Shown here one piece after another: positions 27,550-34,972 of a DNA stretch of 64,000 nucleotides. Numbering within the stretch: position 1 is the stretch's first letter; every line of letters starts with the position of its first letter. Source of the stretch: Candidatus Eremiobacterota bacterium (GTDB lineage: Bacteria; Vulcanimicrobiota; Vulcanimicrobiia; Vulcanimicrobiales; Vulcanimicrobiaceae). The notes beneath the pieces were generated by a model. That model saw only the letters and a program-made list of their open reading frames with translations. It was not told the origin of the DNA and did no database searches. The position numbers and the translations under genes were made by a program. The stretch is taken from contig JAFAYE010000001.1 of NCBI GenBank assembly GCA_019240525.1, positions 283,300-347,299 of the forward strand, given 5' to 3'.

Positions 27550-28863
27550 TTATCTACCCCGCCTCGTTCGGCTCAACTGCTTGGTCATATGTTTGGCTTG
27601 ATCGAACTGCTTCACGAGCCGGTTAACGTCGGAAACCTGAGTGCCGGAGCCGCGAGCGATTCGTTTACGGCGCGAGCCGTCCAAAACTTCCGGACTGCGG
27701 CGTTCGCCGCGAGTCATCGAACAGATAATTGCCTCGATTTTGCTTAGCTCTCGTTCGGGAATCTCAAAGTTCTTTGGCAGTGCTTTGGAGAGGCCCGGAA
27801 TCATTTTCATGACGTCGTTGAACGAACCGAGCTTGCGCACTTGACGCATTTGCTCGAGAAAATCGTCAAGCGTGAAGGTCTGCTTGAGCAGCTTCTGCTC
27901 GAGCTTGCGCGCTTGTTCTTCGGAATAGAGGCTTTGCGTCTTTTCGATGAGCGTCAACGCGTCGCCCATGCCAAGGATGCGCGAGGCCAGCCGTTCGGGA
28001 TAGAACGGCTCGAGCGCCGCGAGCTTCTCGCCCATGCCGACGAACTTAATCGGCGCGCCCGTCACATTGTGGATCGACAGCGCCGCGCCGCCGCGCGTAT
28101 CGCCGTCGAGCTTCGTGAGCACGACGCCCGTGATGCCGAGGCGTTCGTGAAAGCCCTTGGCAACGTTCGTCGCTTCTTGTCCGGTCATCGCGTCGGCGAC
28201 GAGCAAAATTTCGGACGGATTGGCGACCCGCTTGATCTGCGCGAGTTCCTCCATCAGCGGCTCGTCGATCTGCAAACGCCCCGCTGTGTCGACGATCGCC
28301 GTCGAAAGCCCCAAGCGCTTCGCTTCCGCGACGCCCTCGCGCGCGATCGCGACCGGATCGGCGGTACCCCGCTCGTAGACCGGAAGCCCGATCTGCTTGC
28401 CCAATGTCTTGAGCTGGTCGATCGCCGCGGGACGGTAGATATCGGCTGCAATCAAAAGCGAACGGCGCCCTTGCTCCTTCAAGCGCAAGGCGAGCTTTGC
28501 GGCTTGCGTCGTTTTTCCGGATCCTTGCAAACCTACCAGCATGATGACCGACGGCGGCGCATCGGAAAATTGCAGGCGCGCTTTGCCCGAGCCGGTGGGA
28601 GGCCCCAGTAGCTCGACGAGCTCGTCGTAGACGACCTTGAGAATCGTCTGCGCCGGCGTCAGGGATTCGAGCACGTTGGCGCCGACCGCACGCTCTTTGA
28701 TGCGCGCAACGAATGCCTTGGCGGCCGCGAGCGAAACGTCGGCCGCGAGCAAGGCGACGCGCACTTCGCGCAACGCCTCGTTAACCTCGGCTTCGCTGAT
28801 CCTTCCGCGTCCGCTCAGGCGCTCGAAGATCGCGCTCAGACGCTCTTGGAGTTGATCGAACAA
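27550..28863 (-). CDS. ffh: Signal recognition particle protein Ffh
   Basis: GTPase that binds 4.5S RNA and targets nascent membrane proteins to FtsY. 437 residues: N domain (1-90), G domain with VGLQGSGKTTQAAKLALRL (G1), DIYRPAAIDQL, DTAGRL (G3) and TKLDGDTRGG (G4); C-terminal M domain with MIPGLSK and RGSGTQVSDVNRLVKQF. The start is TTG 28863, 6 bases after the acpP stop. No better start lies nearby, and MFDQLQERL aligns with usual N-termini. No 4.5S RNA gene was found in the window. Confidence 0.96.
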   Translation of the reverse strand: MFDQLQERLSAIFERLSGRGRISEAEVNEALREVRVALLAADVSLAAAKAFVARIKERAVGANVLESLTPAQTILKVVYDELVELLGPPTGSGKARLQFSDAPPSVIMLVGLQGSGKTTQAAKLALRLKEQGRRSLLIAADIYRPAAIDQLKTLGKQIGLPVYERGTADPVAIAREGVAEAKRLGLSTAIVDTAGRLQIDEPLMEELAQIKRVANPSEILLVADAMTGQEATNVAKGFHERLGITGVVLTKLDGDTRGGAALSIHNVTGAPIKFVGMGEKLAALEPFYPERLASRILGMGDALTLIEKTQSLYSEEQARKLEQKLLKQTFTLDDFLEQMRQVRKLGSFNDVMKMIPGLSKALPKNFEIPERELSKIEAIICSMTRGERRSPEVLDGSRRKRIARGSGTQVSDVNRLVKQFDQAKHMTKQLSRTRRGR

Positions 28864-28869
28864 TCGCGG

Positions 28870-29121
28870 TTAGGTGGTCGAAGAGCCGGCGGTCGTTTCG
28901 TCGATGCGTTTGACCGCATCGCCGACCGTCTTGATCTTCTCCGCTTCCTCGTCGGGTATATCGATGTTGAACTCGGTCTCGAACGCCATCACCAGTTCGA
29001 CCTGGTCGAGCGAATCGGCACCGAGATCGTCGGTGATCGATGCTTCGGGCGTCACTTCGGACTCGTCGACACCGAGCTGCTCGACGATGATCTTCTTCAC
29101 TTTATCGAAGGTGGTGGCCAT
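28870..29121 (-). CDS. acpP: Acyl carrier protein
   Basis: 83 residues, acidic. The phosphopantetheine site is the serine of [18 protein letters not shown], and the TVGDAVKRI helix follows. ATG 29121 is set by AAAGGAG 5 bases upstream; a second in-frame ATG at 29136 is not supported. It carries the growing acyl chain for the fabH, fabD and fabG products encoded just upstream. Confidence 0.97.
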   Translation of the reverse strand: MATTFDKVKKIIVEQLGVDESEVTPEASITDDLGADSLDQVELVMAFETEFNIDIPDEEAEKIKTVGDAVKRIDETTAGSSTT

Positions 29122-29159
29122 GGCGTCTCCTTTCAAAATCGTTCACATCAAAACCCCTC

Positions 29160-29906
29160 TCACATGAGGATGCCGCCATCGACGACGAGCGTTTGTCCGG
29201 TCATGTATCCCGCGTCGTCGGAGCACAGGAACGCTACGACGGTGCTGACGTCTTCCGGCTTCCCGGCTCGTCCGAGAGCGGCTTGCTTGATCAAAAATTC
29301 CCTAGCTGCACCGGGGATCTTCTCAGTCATTGCGGTCTCGATGAGACCCGGCGCGACGGCGTTGACTCTTATATTCCTCGAACCCAACTCCTTTGCGACC
29401 GATTTGCAGAGCCCAATGAGACCCGCCTTTGAGGCTGCATATGCGGCTTGGCCCGCATTACCCGTCATGCCGACAATGCTGGTCATCAGGACGATCGAGC
29501 CCGCTCGCTGCTTCATCATCGGCTTTGCAACGGCGGAGCAAAGATAGAATGCCGACTTGAGGTTGACGTCGAGCATGCGATCGATGGTCTCCGACTTGAG
29601 TCGCAACAGCAGGGCGTCGGCACTCTGTCCCGCGTTAGCAACGGCGAAATCGATCCGTCCGAAGCGCGCGACGACGTCGCCGACGACACGTTCGATCGCG
29701 GCCTGGTCGGCCACGTCGGCCGAGAAGATTTCCGCCGCGGCTCCGGGACGCGCCTTGGCGCAACATTCCGCGCTCTCTCGCAACGCATCGAGGTCGCGGC
29801 CGATCAGCGCGACATCGGCGCCGCGGCGGGCAAGCTCAATTGCGATCGCACGACCAATCCCGCGACTGGCACCGGTAATCATCGCTGTTTTGCCGGCGAA
29901 GCTCAT
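29160..29906 (-). CDS. fabG: 3-oxoacyl-ACP reductase FabG
   Basis: NADPH-dependent second-step enzyme of fatty acid elongation, 248 residues. TGASRGIGRAIA cofactor loop, NAGQSADALLLRL (typical FabG NAG block), catalytic serine in LMTSIVGMTGNAGQ, YAASKAG, and VNAVAPGLIETAMT. The C-terminus AGYMTGQTLVVDGGILM is characteristic of FabG. Its ATG overlaps the fabD stop (ATGA). Confidence 0.95.
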   Translation of the reverse strand: MSFAGKTAMITGASRGIGRAIAIELARRGADVALIGRDLDALRESAECCAKARPGAAAEIFSADVADQAAIERVVGDVVARFGRIDFAVANAGQSADALLLRLKSETIDRMLDVNLKSAFYLCSAVAKPMMKQRAGSIVLMTSIVGMTGNAGQAAYAASKAGLIGLCKSVAKELGSRNIRVNAVAPGLIETAMTEKIPGAAREFLIKQAALGRAGKPEDVSTVVAFLCSDDAGYMTGQTLVVDGGILM

Positions 29907-30850
29907 ACGTTCGCTTGCGCCGCAGTTTCGCCGGCGCTCCGCAGCTGCCGCGCGGCGGCGAAGTCGCTCACGACCATCGTCCGTGGCGCCGACGGCATGC
30001 GTTTCATCAACGCGCTCAATACGCCACTGGCGCCGAACTCAACCACGATGTCCCGCTCGTAGCGCAGCAACTCCTCCGCGGTGTCGTGCCAGCGCACCTC
30101 GTCGACGACGGAGCGGATCAGGCTTCGTTTGATCGAGTCGACGTCGCGATACACTCGCCCATCGACATTCGAGATCACGTCAATGCCCGGAAGATCGAAG
30201 TGTGCGCTCTCGACCGCGGCTCGCAGCGGCTCGATCGCGGGCTGCATGAGCTCGCTATGCCAAGCGCCCGACACGTTGAGCGGCACGACGCGCTTCGCTC
30301 CCGCCTCGAGCATTGCTTCACCCGCGGCTTGCACCGCATCGAGCTGGCCGCTAATCACGATTTGGGTCGGCGAATTAAAGTTCGCGAGGTTCACGCGGGC
30401 GTGGCCGCGGACGTGCTCGAGCACCTCGCGGACCTTGGCGGCTTCAAGGCCAAGAATCGCCGACATTCCGCCTCGTGTTTGCTGCGCCGCCGCCTGCATC
30501 GCCCTTCCACGTGCACTGACGATACGCAACGCATCGTCAAACGTCAACGCGCGCGCAATCGTCAGGCTGCATAACTCTGCAAACGAATGACCCGCAGTAA
30601 CGACCGTTTCCCCCGCGTCGCCGGCGGCGGCAAAGAGCGCGAGATTCGTGGTGAAAATCGCCGGCTGACTGTACTCGGTCTCCCGCAGTTTTTCTTCGGG
30701 ACCCACGCGTTGCAGCGCGAGGAGATCGTACCCCAACAACTCTGAAGCGCGTTCGAAGATCGCGCGCGCAGCCACCGACTCTGCGGCCACGTCGCAGCCC
30801 ATTCCGACGCTCTGCGATCCCTGCCCGGGAAAAATGGCGGCGATTCGCAT
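29903..30850 (-). CDS. fabD: Malonyl-CoA:ACP transacylase FabD
   Basis: 315 residues. Oxyanion motif FPGQGSQ (residues 7-13), nucleophile serine in AGHSFAE (usual GHSLGE, here with Phe-Ala), substrate-carboxylate arginine in RGRAMQAA, histidine in NVSGAWHSELM. ATG 30850 overlaps the fabH stop by one base (TGATG). It loads malonyl groups on AcpP for fabH and for a condensing enzyme (fabF/fabB) not in this window. Confidence 0.95.
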   Translation of the reverse strand: MRIAAIFPGQGSQSVGMGCDVAAESVAARAIFERASELLGYDLLALQRVGPEEKLRETEYSQPAIFTTNLALFAAAGDAGETVVTAGHSFAELCSLTIARALTFDDALRIVSARGRAMQAAAQQTRGGMSAILGLEAAKVREVLEHVRGHARVNLANFNSPTQIVISGQLDAVQAAGEAMLEAGAKRVVPLNVSGAWHSELMQPAIEPLRAAVESAHFDLPGIDVISNVDGRVYRDVDSIKRSLIRSVVDEVRWHDTAEELLRYERDIVVEFGASGVLSALMKRMPSAPRTMVVSDFAAARQLRSAGETAAQANV

Positions 30851-31836
30851 CAAGCCCACCGCCACGCAACGGCGCCCCACGAGAGCCCACCGCCGAACGC
30901 AACGAAGACTATCAGATCGTCGCGCTTGACCAACCCGGCGCGCACCGCTTCGGAGAGCGCGAGTGGAATCGACGCCGCCGAAGTATTTCCGTACTCTTCG
31001 ATGTTGATAACGACTTTGTCGTCGGGTAACTCCAAGTAACGCGCGGTCGCGTCGATGATGCGCCGGTTCGCCTGATGCGGGACGAGGTACGTAACGTCGG
31101 CCTTTCCGAGACCGGCCTTCTTGAGCACCGATTCGGTGGCCTCGACCATTTTCTGCACGGCCAGCTTGAACGTTTCGCGCCCTTGCATGTGAATAAGATG
31201 GACTTTCGCGTCGAGCGCATCGTGATCGAGCGGCTTACGCGCTCCGCTGCCCTGCGCGTAGAGGAGTTCGGGACGACTGCCGTCGGCGCTCAAATCGGAG
31301 GCGAGAAAGCTATCGGCTTCGCTGCGCTCGAGAATTACCGCACCCGCGCCGTCGCCGAAGAGAATGGCGGTCGAGCGATCGTTCTTATCGAGAATTTTCG
31401 ATAACGACTCCGCGCCGATCAGCATGATCCGCTCGTAGATGCCCGCGCGTATCAATCCCGATGCTATGGTGAGCCCATAGATGAAGCCGCTGCAGGCAAT
31501 GGCAACATCGAACGCCGCCTTTTCTCGGGCACCCAGTTTCGTTGCGACCAGGCACGCGGTCGCCGGAAAATAATAATCGGGTGTCACCGTCGCGACGATG
31601 AAGCAGTCGATCTCCTGCGCGCGAATTCCGGCGTGCATAAGCGCGGCGCTCGCCGCGGCCGTCGCCAAATCACTGGTCGCCTCGTCTTCGGAGGCCCAAT
31701 GACGGCGCTTCATGCCGGTGCGGGTCGCGATCCAGTCGTCAGACGTGTCTAGCCAGGCTTCGAGATCGTGATTGGTGACGACACGCGCGGGCGCATAGTG
31801 GCCCACCCCGGCAATCCTGACCCCGCAGGAGGGCAC
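30850..31836 (-). CDS. fabH: 3-oxoacyl-ACP synthase III FabH
   Basis: Initiating condensing enzyme of type II fatty acid synthesis, 328 residues. Catalytic cysteine in DVAIACSGFIYGL, histidine in PHQANRRI, asparagine in EYGNTSAASIPLAL, and the closing GGGLSWGA. The N-terminus VRIAGVGHYAPARVVTN is typical. It follows rpmF directly, where plsX would usually lie between; plsX is absent. ATG 31836 is 7 bases after the rpmF stop. Confidence 0.96.
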   Translation of the reverse strand: MPSCGVRIAGVGHYAPARVVTNHDLEAWLDTSDDWIATRTGMKRRHWASEDEATSDLATAAASAALMHAGIRAQEIDCFIVATVTPDYYFPATACLVATKLGAREKAAFDVAIACSGFIYGLTIASGLIRAGIYERIMLIGAESLSKILDKNDRSTAILFGDGAGAVILERSEADSFLASDLSADGSRPELLYAQGSGARKPLDHDALDAKVHLIHMQGRETFKLAVQKMVEATESVLKKAGLGKADVTYLVPHQANRRIIDATARYLELPDDKVVINIEEYGNTSAASIPLALSEAVRAGLVKRDDLIVFVAFGGGLSWGAVAWRWA

Positions 31837-31843
31837 GCGCGAA

Positions 31844-32038
31844 CTAACCGGCCGACTCTTCAGGCATCTTGAGAACTTGACGGCCCTTGTACGTGCCGCA
31901 ATGCGGGCATGCGAAGTGCGGCCGCTTGGGCTGATGGCACTGCGAGCACAAGACCGTCGTCACGTCGCCGAGTTTCCAGTTCGCCGCGCGACGACTGCGC
32001 GTTTTACTGCGCGGCGTCTTCCATTTTAAGTTCGCCAC
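31844..32038 (-). CDS. rpmF: 50S ribosomal protein L32
   Basis: 64 residues from GTG 32038, one base after the yceD stop. The Shine-Dalgarno GGAGAG overlaps the end of yceD, which fixes this start. It opens ANLKWKTPRSKTRSRRA and has the zinc ribbon CSQC...CPHC, with the four cysteines spaced CxxC-x9-CxxC. Typical length. Confidence 0.96.
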   Translation of the reverse strand: MANLKWKTPRSKTRSRRAANWKLGDVTTVLCSQCHQPKRPHFACPHCGTYKGRQVLKMPEESAG

Positions 32039-32039
32039 T

Positions 32040-32522
32040 TTACTCTCCGTTGGAAAAAGAAGGTGAGGGCTGGCACGAGCATTCGCCCGCATTTCGGTTC
32101 GCCCCGCAGGAAGGGCAGAGACCGCGACATTCGGGCCCGCACCGCAGACCCAGTGGCAGGGCGCTCAACAAGCTCTGCTGCGCCAAATCGGCGATGTCGA
32201 GCCGCTCTCCGGTCAGAACGTTGCTCTCACCGAACGGATCGACGTCGCGGCCGCGCGCCGGATCGAGTCGCTCCTCGACCTCGACATGGATTCGAATGTC
32301 GACGTCTTCCAGGCATGCGTCGCACTGCCCGTGGACCCTGGCATCGACGCTTCCTTCCACGGCCAACATCCGGTCGGCCTGATGGAGTTGGAGTTCGACC
32401 CGGACCGGCTCCGGGAAGACGACCCCTTCAAATGGCTCAATTGGGACGTCGTCGGCAACGACCATTTGCTGACGGCTGCCGGCCAGCAGACCACTGATGT
32501 CGACTTTGTGTGAACGGTCCAT
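32040..32522 (-). CDS. yceD: YceD/DUF177 family rRNA accumulation protein
   Basis: 160 residues. YceD (Smrb) proteins bind and stabilise 23S rRNA precursors and commonly precede rpmF, as here. Visible features: VDISGLLAGSRQQMVVADDVPIEP (N-terminal strand set, given as the blocks VDISGLLAGS and VADDVPIEP), CDACLEDVDIRIHVEVEERL, and the C-terminal double cysteine element CGPECRGLCPSCGANRNAGEC. ATG 32522 is used; the longer frame runs into the leader hairpin. First gene of the fatty-acid/ribosome operon. Confidence 0.88.
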   Translation of the reverse strand: MDRSHKVDISGLLAGSRQQMVVADDVPIEPFEGVVFPEPVRVELQLHQADRMLAVEGSVDARVHGQCDACLEDVDIRIHVEVEERLDPARGRDVDPFGESNVLTGERLDIADLAQQSLLSALPLGLRCGPECRGLCPSCGANRNAGECSCQPSPSFSNGE

Positions 32523-32540
32523 AGAAGTACGTCGCCCAGC

Positions 32541-32566
32541 AAGAAACCCCGCCAAACCAGGCGGGG
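32541..32566 (-). terminator. Terminator-like hairpin in the yceD leader (attenuator candidate)
   Basis: Perfect 7-bp GC stem CCCCGCC/GGCGGGG around a 6-base loop, followed on the minus strand by TTTCTT. It ends about 20 bases before the yceD start, in the space divergent from the muramidase gene. It looks like an intrinsic terminator or attenuator, although the T-run is short. Confidence 0.4.
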
Positions 32567-32641
32567 CCGCCACGGACTTTGCCATTCTAGAACCCGCGTT
32601 CCGCCTTGTCAAACGGCCGCCCCGGGGGATAGAGGGCTGCC

Positions 32642-33301
32642 ATGAGCATCGACCCAATCGCTTCCAAACTCGCCGGCGAAGGCGTCAGCTTTGCCTCTCA
32701 GATTGCCGGCGCCGCCCGCAAGTACGGCCTCGACCCCGATCTGCTGGCGGCCGTGGCGGCGCAAGAGACCGGCGGCCCCGGAAGCAATGCCGGCCGCAAC
32801 GTCATTGGCGACGGCGGCCACGGCCGCGGGATCTTTCAAATCGATGACCGCTGGCACGTCTTCGCATCCACCCCAGCGGCCATGGACCCGGCCAAGAACT
32901 CCGACTACGCCGCCGGGATGATTTCGGGACTGCTCAAAGAGTACGGCGGCAACGTTCACGCGGCGCTCTCGGCATACAATGCGGGCTCGCCGACGGCCGA
33001 AGGCACGAAAACCCGATGGTCCGACGGCAGCGATCTTGCGTATGCCGATTCGGTCATGCGCCACTATCGCTGCCTGACCGGGGAGGCGCCGGAATCGCCG
33101 GCCACGTCAGCGATCGCCGAGTCGAATGCGACCGTCGCATCGGTCGGCACGCTCGCTGCTCAAGCCCAACAGGCGCCATTGCTCTCGCCGCCGATGCCGG
33201 GGATTTCGATGCCTCAAGCGCACGCCGCCCATTCCTACCACCGTCAAGCAACGGATTATCTCGCGTTGCTCGACGACGACGCCGACGAGACGAACTCGTA
33301 G
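32642..33301 (+). CDS. Lytic transglycosylase (SLT/goose-lysozyme-like), first gene of a four-gene cassette
   Basis: 219 residues. The catalytic domain spans about 17-150: AARKYGLDPDLLAAVAAQETGG (catalytic glutamate in QETGG), DGGHGRGIFQIDDRWH (GxGxxQI motif), and AALSAYNAGSP near residue 105. There is no N-terminal signal peptide, so export would depend on another route. The C-terminal 60 residues are unstructured (AQAQ, SPP, PG) and end in ATDYLALLDDDADE. This tail is shared with the next gene. RBS GAGGG sits before ATG 32642. The four genes run co-directionally with little spacing. Confidence 0.82.
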   Translation: MSIDPIASKLAGEGVSFASQIAGAARKYGLDPDLLAAVAAQETGGPGSNAGRNVIGDGGHGRGIFQIDDRWHVFASTPAAMDPAKNSDYAAGMISGLLKEYGGNVHAALSAYNAGSPTAEGTKTRWSDGSDLAYADSVMRHYRCLTGEAPESPATSAIAESNATVASVGTLAAQAQQAPLLSPPMPGISMPQAHAAHSYHRQATDYLALLDDDADETNS

Positions 33302-33317
33302 AACAGGAGAAACGGAC

Positions 33318-33683
33318 ATGTCATCTTTCCCTATCGAAGGAACCATCACGGGCACACCCTTTACCGATCCAACGAGCGGAACCGTGCGCGGTTCGCGCCT
33401 TCCGGACAGCGGTACGGTGCACGGCTCGGATAACGGCAGAGTGCACGGCTCGGAGAGCGGGAGAGTGCACGGCTCGAGCAGCGGCACCCTTGCGGGCGAG
33501 ACCGCCGAATCGCCGCAGAGCGAAGCGATCGCGGAACTGAGCACGCTCATCTCGTCGTTGAGTTCCCTCGCGACGCAAGCCCAGGGCCTTCCGCTCAGCC
33601 CGCCTAGTCTGCCGGGCCTGCCGCAGAGCGGTTATCAACCTCAAAGCACCGATTACACGCAGTTCGCCGGTGACGCCGAGTAA
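33318..33683 (+). CDS. Small secreted-type protein with GxVxGS repeats and tail shared with the muramidase
   Basis: 121 residues, no known family. Repeats of about 8 residues fill positions 8-55: GTITGT, GTVRGS, GTVHGS, GRVHGS, GRVHGS, GTLAGE. A short helical bridge (AIAELSTLISSLSSLATQAQ) leads to a Pro/Gly tail (PLSPPSLPGLP) ending in STDYTQFAGDAE. The tail aligns with the C-terminus of the upstream transglycosylase. AGGAGA precedes the start. I infer a structural or substrate protein of the same pathway; function unknown. Confidence 0.68.
   Translation: MSSFPIEGTITGTPFTDPTSGTVRGSRLPDSGTVHGSDNGRVHGSESGRVHGSSSGTLAGETAESPQSEAIAELSTLISSLSSLATQAQGLPLSPPSLPGLPQSGYQPQSTDYTQFAGDAE
33411..33482 (+). 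repeat. Three tandem 24-bp repeats within the 33318-33683 gene
   Basis: Units at 33411-33434, 33435-33458 and 33459-33482 share the core GTGCACGGCTCG. Each encodes eight residues (GT/RVHGS plus two). Flanking, more diverged units extend the protein repeat both ways. Confidence 0.85.
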
Positions 33684-33707
33684 CTAAAGCTTCAAAGGAG
33701 CGATGAC

Positions 33708-34040
33708 ATGGCATTCTTGCTTCCAGTCCTCGAAGGGCTCGGCAGCGGCCTCGTCGGCAATGCGATCGGCGGTGCGCTTGGAAACGGCGTCGCCGGCAAT
33801 GCCCAGAACGCTGCAATGAACGCACTCAACACCCAAGACGAAACCTTCCAGCTCGGAATGTACGGCTCGGAGATTCAGAATCAAGAGCAGCTTCAGGTGC
33901 AATCCGAAGTCTTCGATCAGATGATGGACGAGCGCAGCGAAAACATGCGTGAAGTCGATACGCTGCGCAACGTGGACATGGCACAGCGCAAGATGGACGA
34001 CTCGATCACGAAGAAGTTCATCCAATCGATCACTGAATGA
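33708..34040 (+). CDS. Small helical protein, cassette gene 3, function unknown
   Basis: 110 residues. The N-terminus is a Gly/Ala-rich hydrophobic segment (LEGLGSGLVGNAIGGALGNG), about residues 8-30, like the glycine-zipper stretch of secreted or translocated proteins. The rest is a long charged helix, QNQEQLQVQSEVFDQMMDERSEN and beyond, ending in DDSITKKFIQSITE. The motif D(D/E)xITKK(F/W)I recurs at the end of the next protein. AAAGGAG precedes ATG 33708. No family recognised; coiled-coil assembly is inferred. Confidence 0.68.
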   Translation: MAFLLPVLEGLGSGLVGNAIGGALGNGVAGNAQNAAMNALNTQDETFQLGMYGSEIQNQEQLQVQSEVFDQMMDERSENMREVDTLRNVDMAQRKMDDSITKKFIQSITE

Positions 34041-34309
34041 TGATGAGCGCGTTGCCGGCTCTTCGCAACGAACGCACGGCCGCGGGGCGCGGCACCCTCA
34101 CCGCGCCCCGCTCGGACGCCGTTTCAGGCGCCGATTCCGACTCGAGTGCCGAGCAGCAAGCACAGATCGCGGCCCAGCACCAAGCGTTCGACTACGAGGC
34201 GGCCGAACGGGCCGAGATCCTGCGCGAGCACGAAGTGCTCCAAGCGCTGCTCATGGCGCATCTCAAAAACGAAGACGAAATCACGAAGAAGTGGATCTCG
34301 CTGATCTAG
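34037..34309 (+). CDS. Small helical protein, cassette gene 4, function unknown
   Basis: 90 residues starting at ATG 34037 in an ATGA overlap with the previous gene. The first 40 residues are disordered (Ala/Ser/Arg). The remainder is a helix (AEQQAQIAAQHQAFDYEAAERA, then ILREHEVLQALLMAHL) ending in KNEDEITKKWISLI. The terminal ITKK(W/F)I motif matches the preceding protein, suggesting the two are paralogous building blocks or bind the same partner. In length and helical layout it is like small rod/needle-type subunits of export machines, but there is no sequence proof. Confidence 0.68.
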   Translation: MMMSALPALRNERTAAGRGTLTAPRSDAVSGADSDSSAEQQAQIAAQHQAFDYEAAERAEILREHEVLQALLMAHLKNEDEITKKWISLI

Positions 34310-34361
34310 CGGCGCCCTAGAGGAAGCCCCGTGCGAGCGTCCTATATTGCTAGCTCGCGTC

Positions 34362-34435
34362 GGGCCGTTAGCTCAGCTGGTTAGAGCGCATGCTTGATAA
34401 GCATGAGGTCCCTGGTTCGATCCCAGGACGGCCCA
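34362..34435 (+). tRNA. tRNA-Ile (anticodon GAT)
   Basis: Acceptor GGGCCGT pairs with ACGGCCC. The anticodon stem CATGC/GCATG encloses loop TTGATAA, giving GAT. T-arm CTGGTTCGATCCCAG. Discriminator A34435; CCA is not encoded. No rRNA genes flank it. Confidence 0.97.
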
Positions 34436-34448
34436 TTACTGAAACGCC

Positions 34449-34904
34449 ATGCTCTCTGTGGCGCAGCTCTACCGTCCTGAAACTCAGATATCTTCGGCGG
34501 GTAACGTCACATGGATGGAGCTCATCGCGCTTGCTGTCGGCGCCGCTATCGTATTGTTGACCATCGTGTTAACCGCCGTTCGTTATAGCGAGCTCCCTAG
34601 CCGCGTCCCTCTGCACTTCGGTATTACCGGGATGGCCGACAGCTATGGCCCTCGTCCGTTCATATGGCTCACGGTCGGACTCCAGTTTCTATTAGCGGGT
34701 ATCTATACGGCGGTGTACGCGACCACGCGCGAGCCCCGTATGATCATTGTGGCTGTCGCGGTCCTGGCGGTGCTTCTCTGGGCTCAAATTCAAATCGTCT
34801 CTGCGGCGGTTACCCGGAGGAACCGAGTCCCGGTCGCCCTTTTCTGGGGAGTTTTCGTAGGCGTGATAGTCGCAACGATCGTCGTCATCCAGTATATTCG
34901 ATAG
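34449..34904 (+). CDS. DUF1648 domain membrane protein
   Basis: 151 residues. The DUF1648 signature is LPSRVPLHFGITGMADSYGP, preceded by a membrane helix (MELIALAVGAAIVLLTIVL) and followed by three more helices (FIWLTVGLQFLLAGIYTAVY, IIVAVAVLAVLLW, and VPVALFWGVFVGVIVATIVV). The family is linked to SdpI-type immunity and growth-control membrane proteins; no toxin partner is seen beside it. It begins 14 bases after tRNA-Ile. Confidence 0.75.
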   Translation: MLSVAQLYRPETQISSAGNVTWMELIALAVGAAIVLLTIVLTAVRYSELPSRVPLHFGITGMADSYGPRPFIWLTVGLQFLLAGIYTAVYATTREPRMIIVAVAVLAVLLWAQIQIVSAAVTRRNRVPVALFWGVFVGVIVATIVVIQYIR

Positions 34905-34972
34905 GCCCGTGGACGGCGCGAGTGAGAGGCCTCGTTACTTTCGAATAGAAAGCCGCGCTGCGGTTCCCGGCC

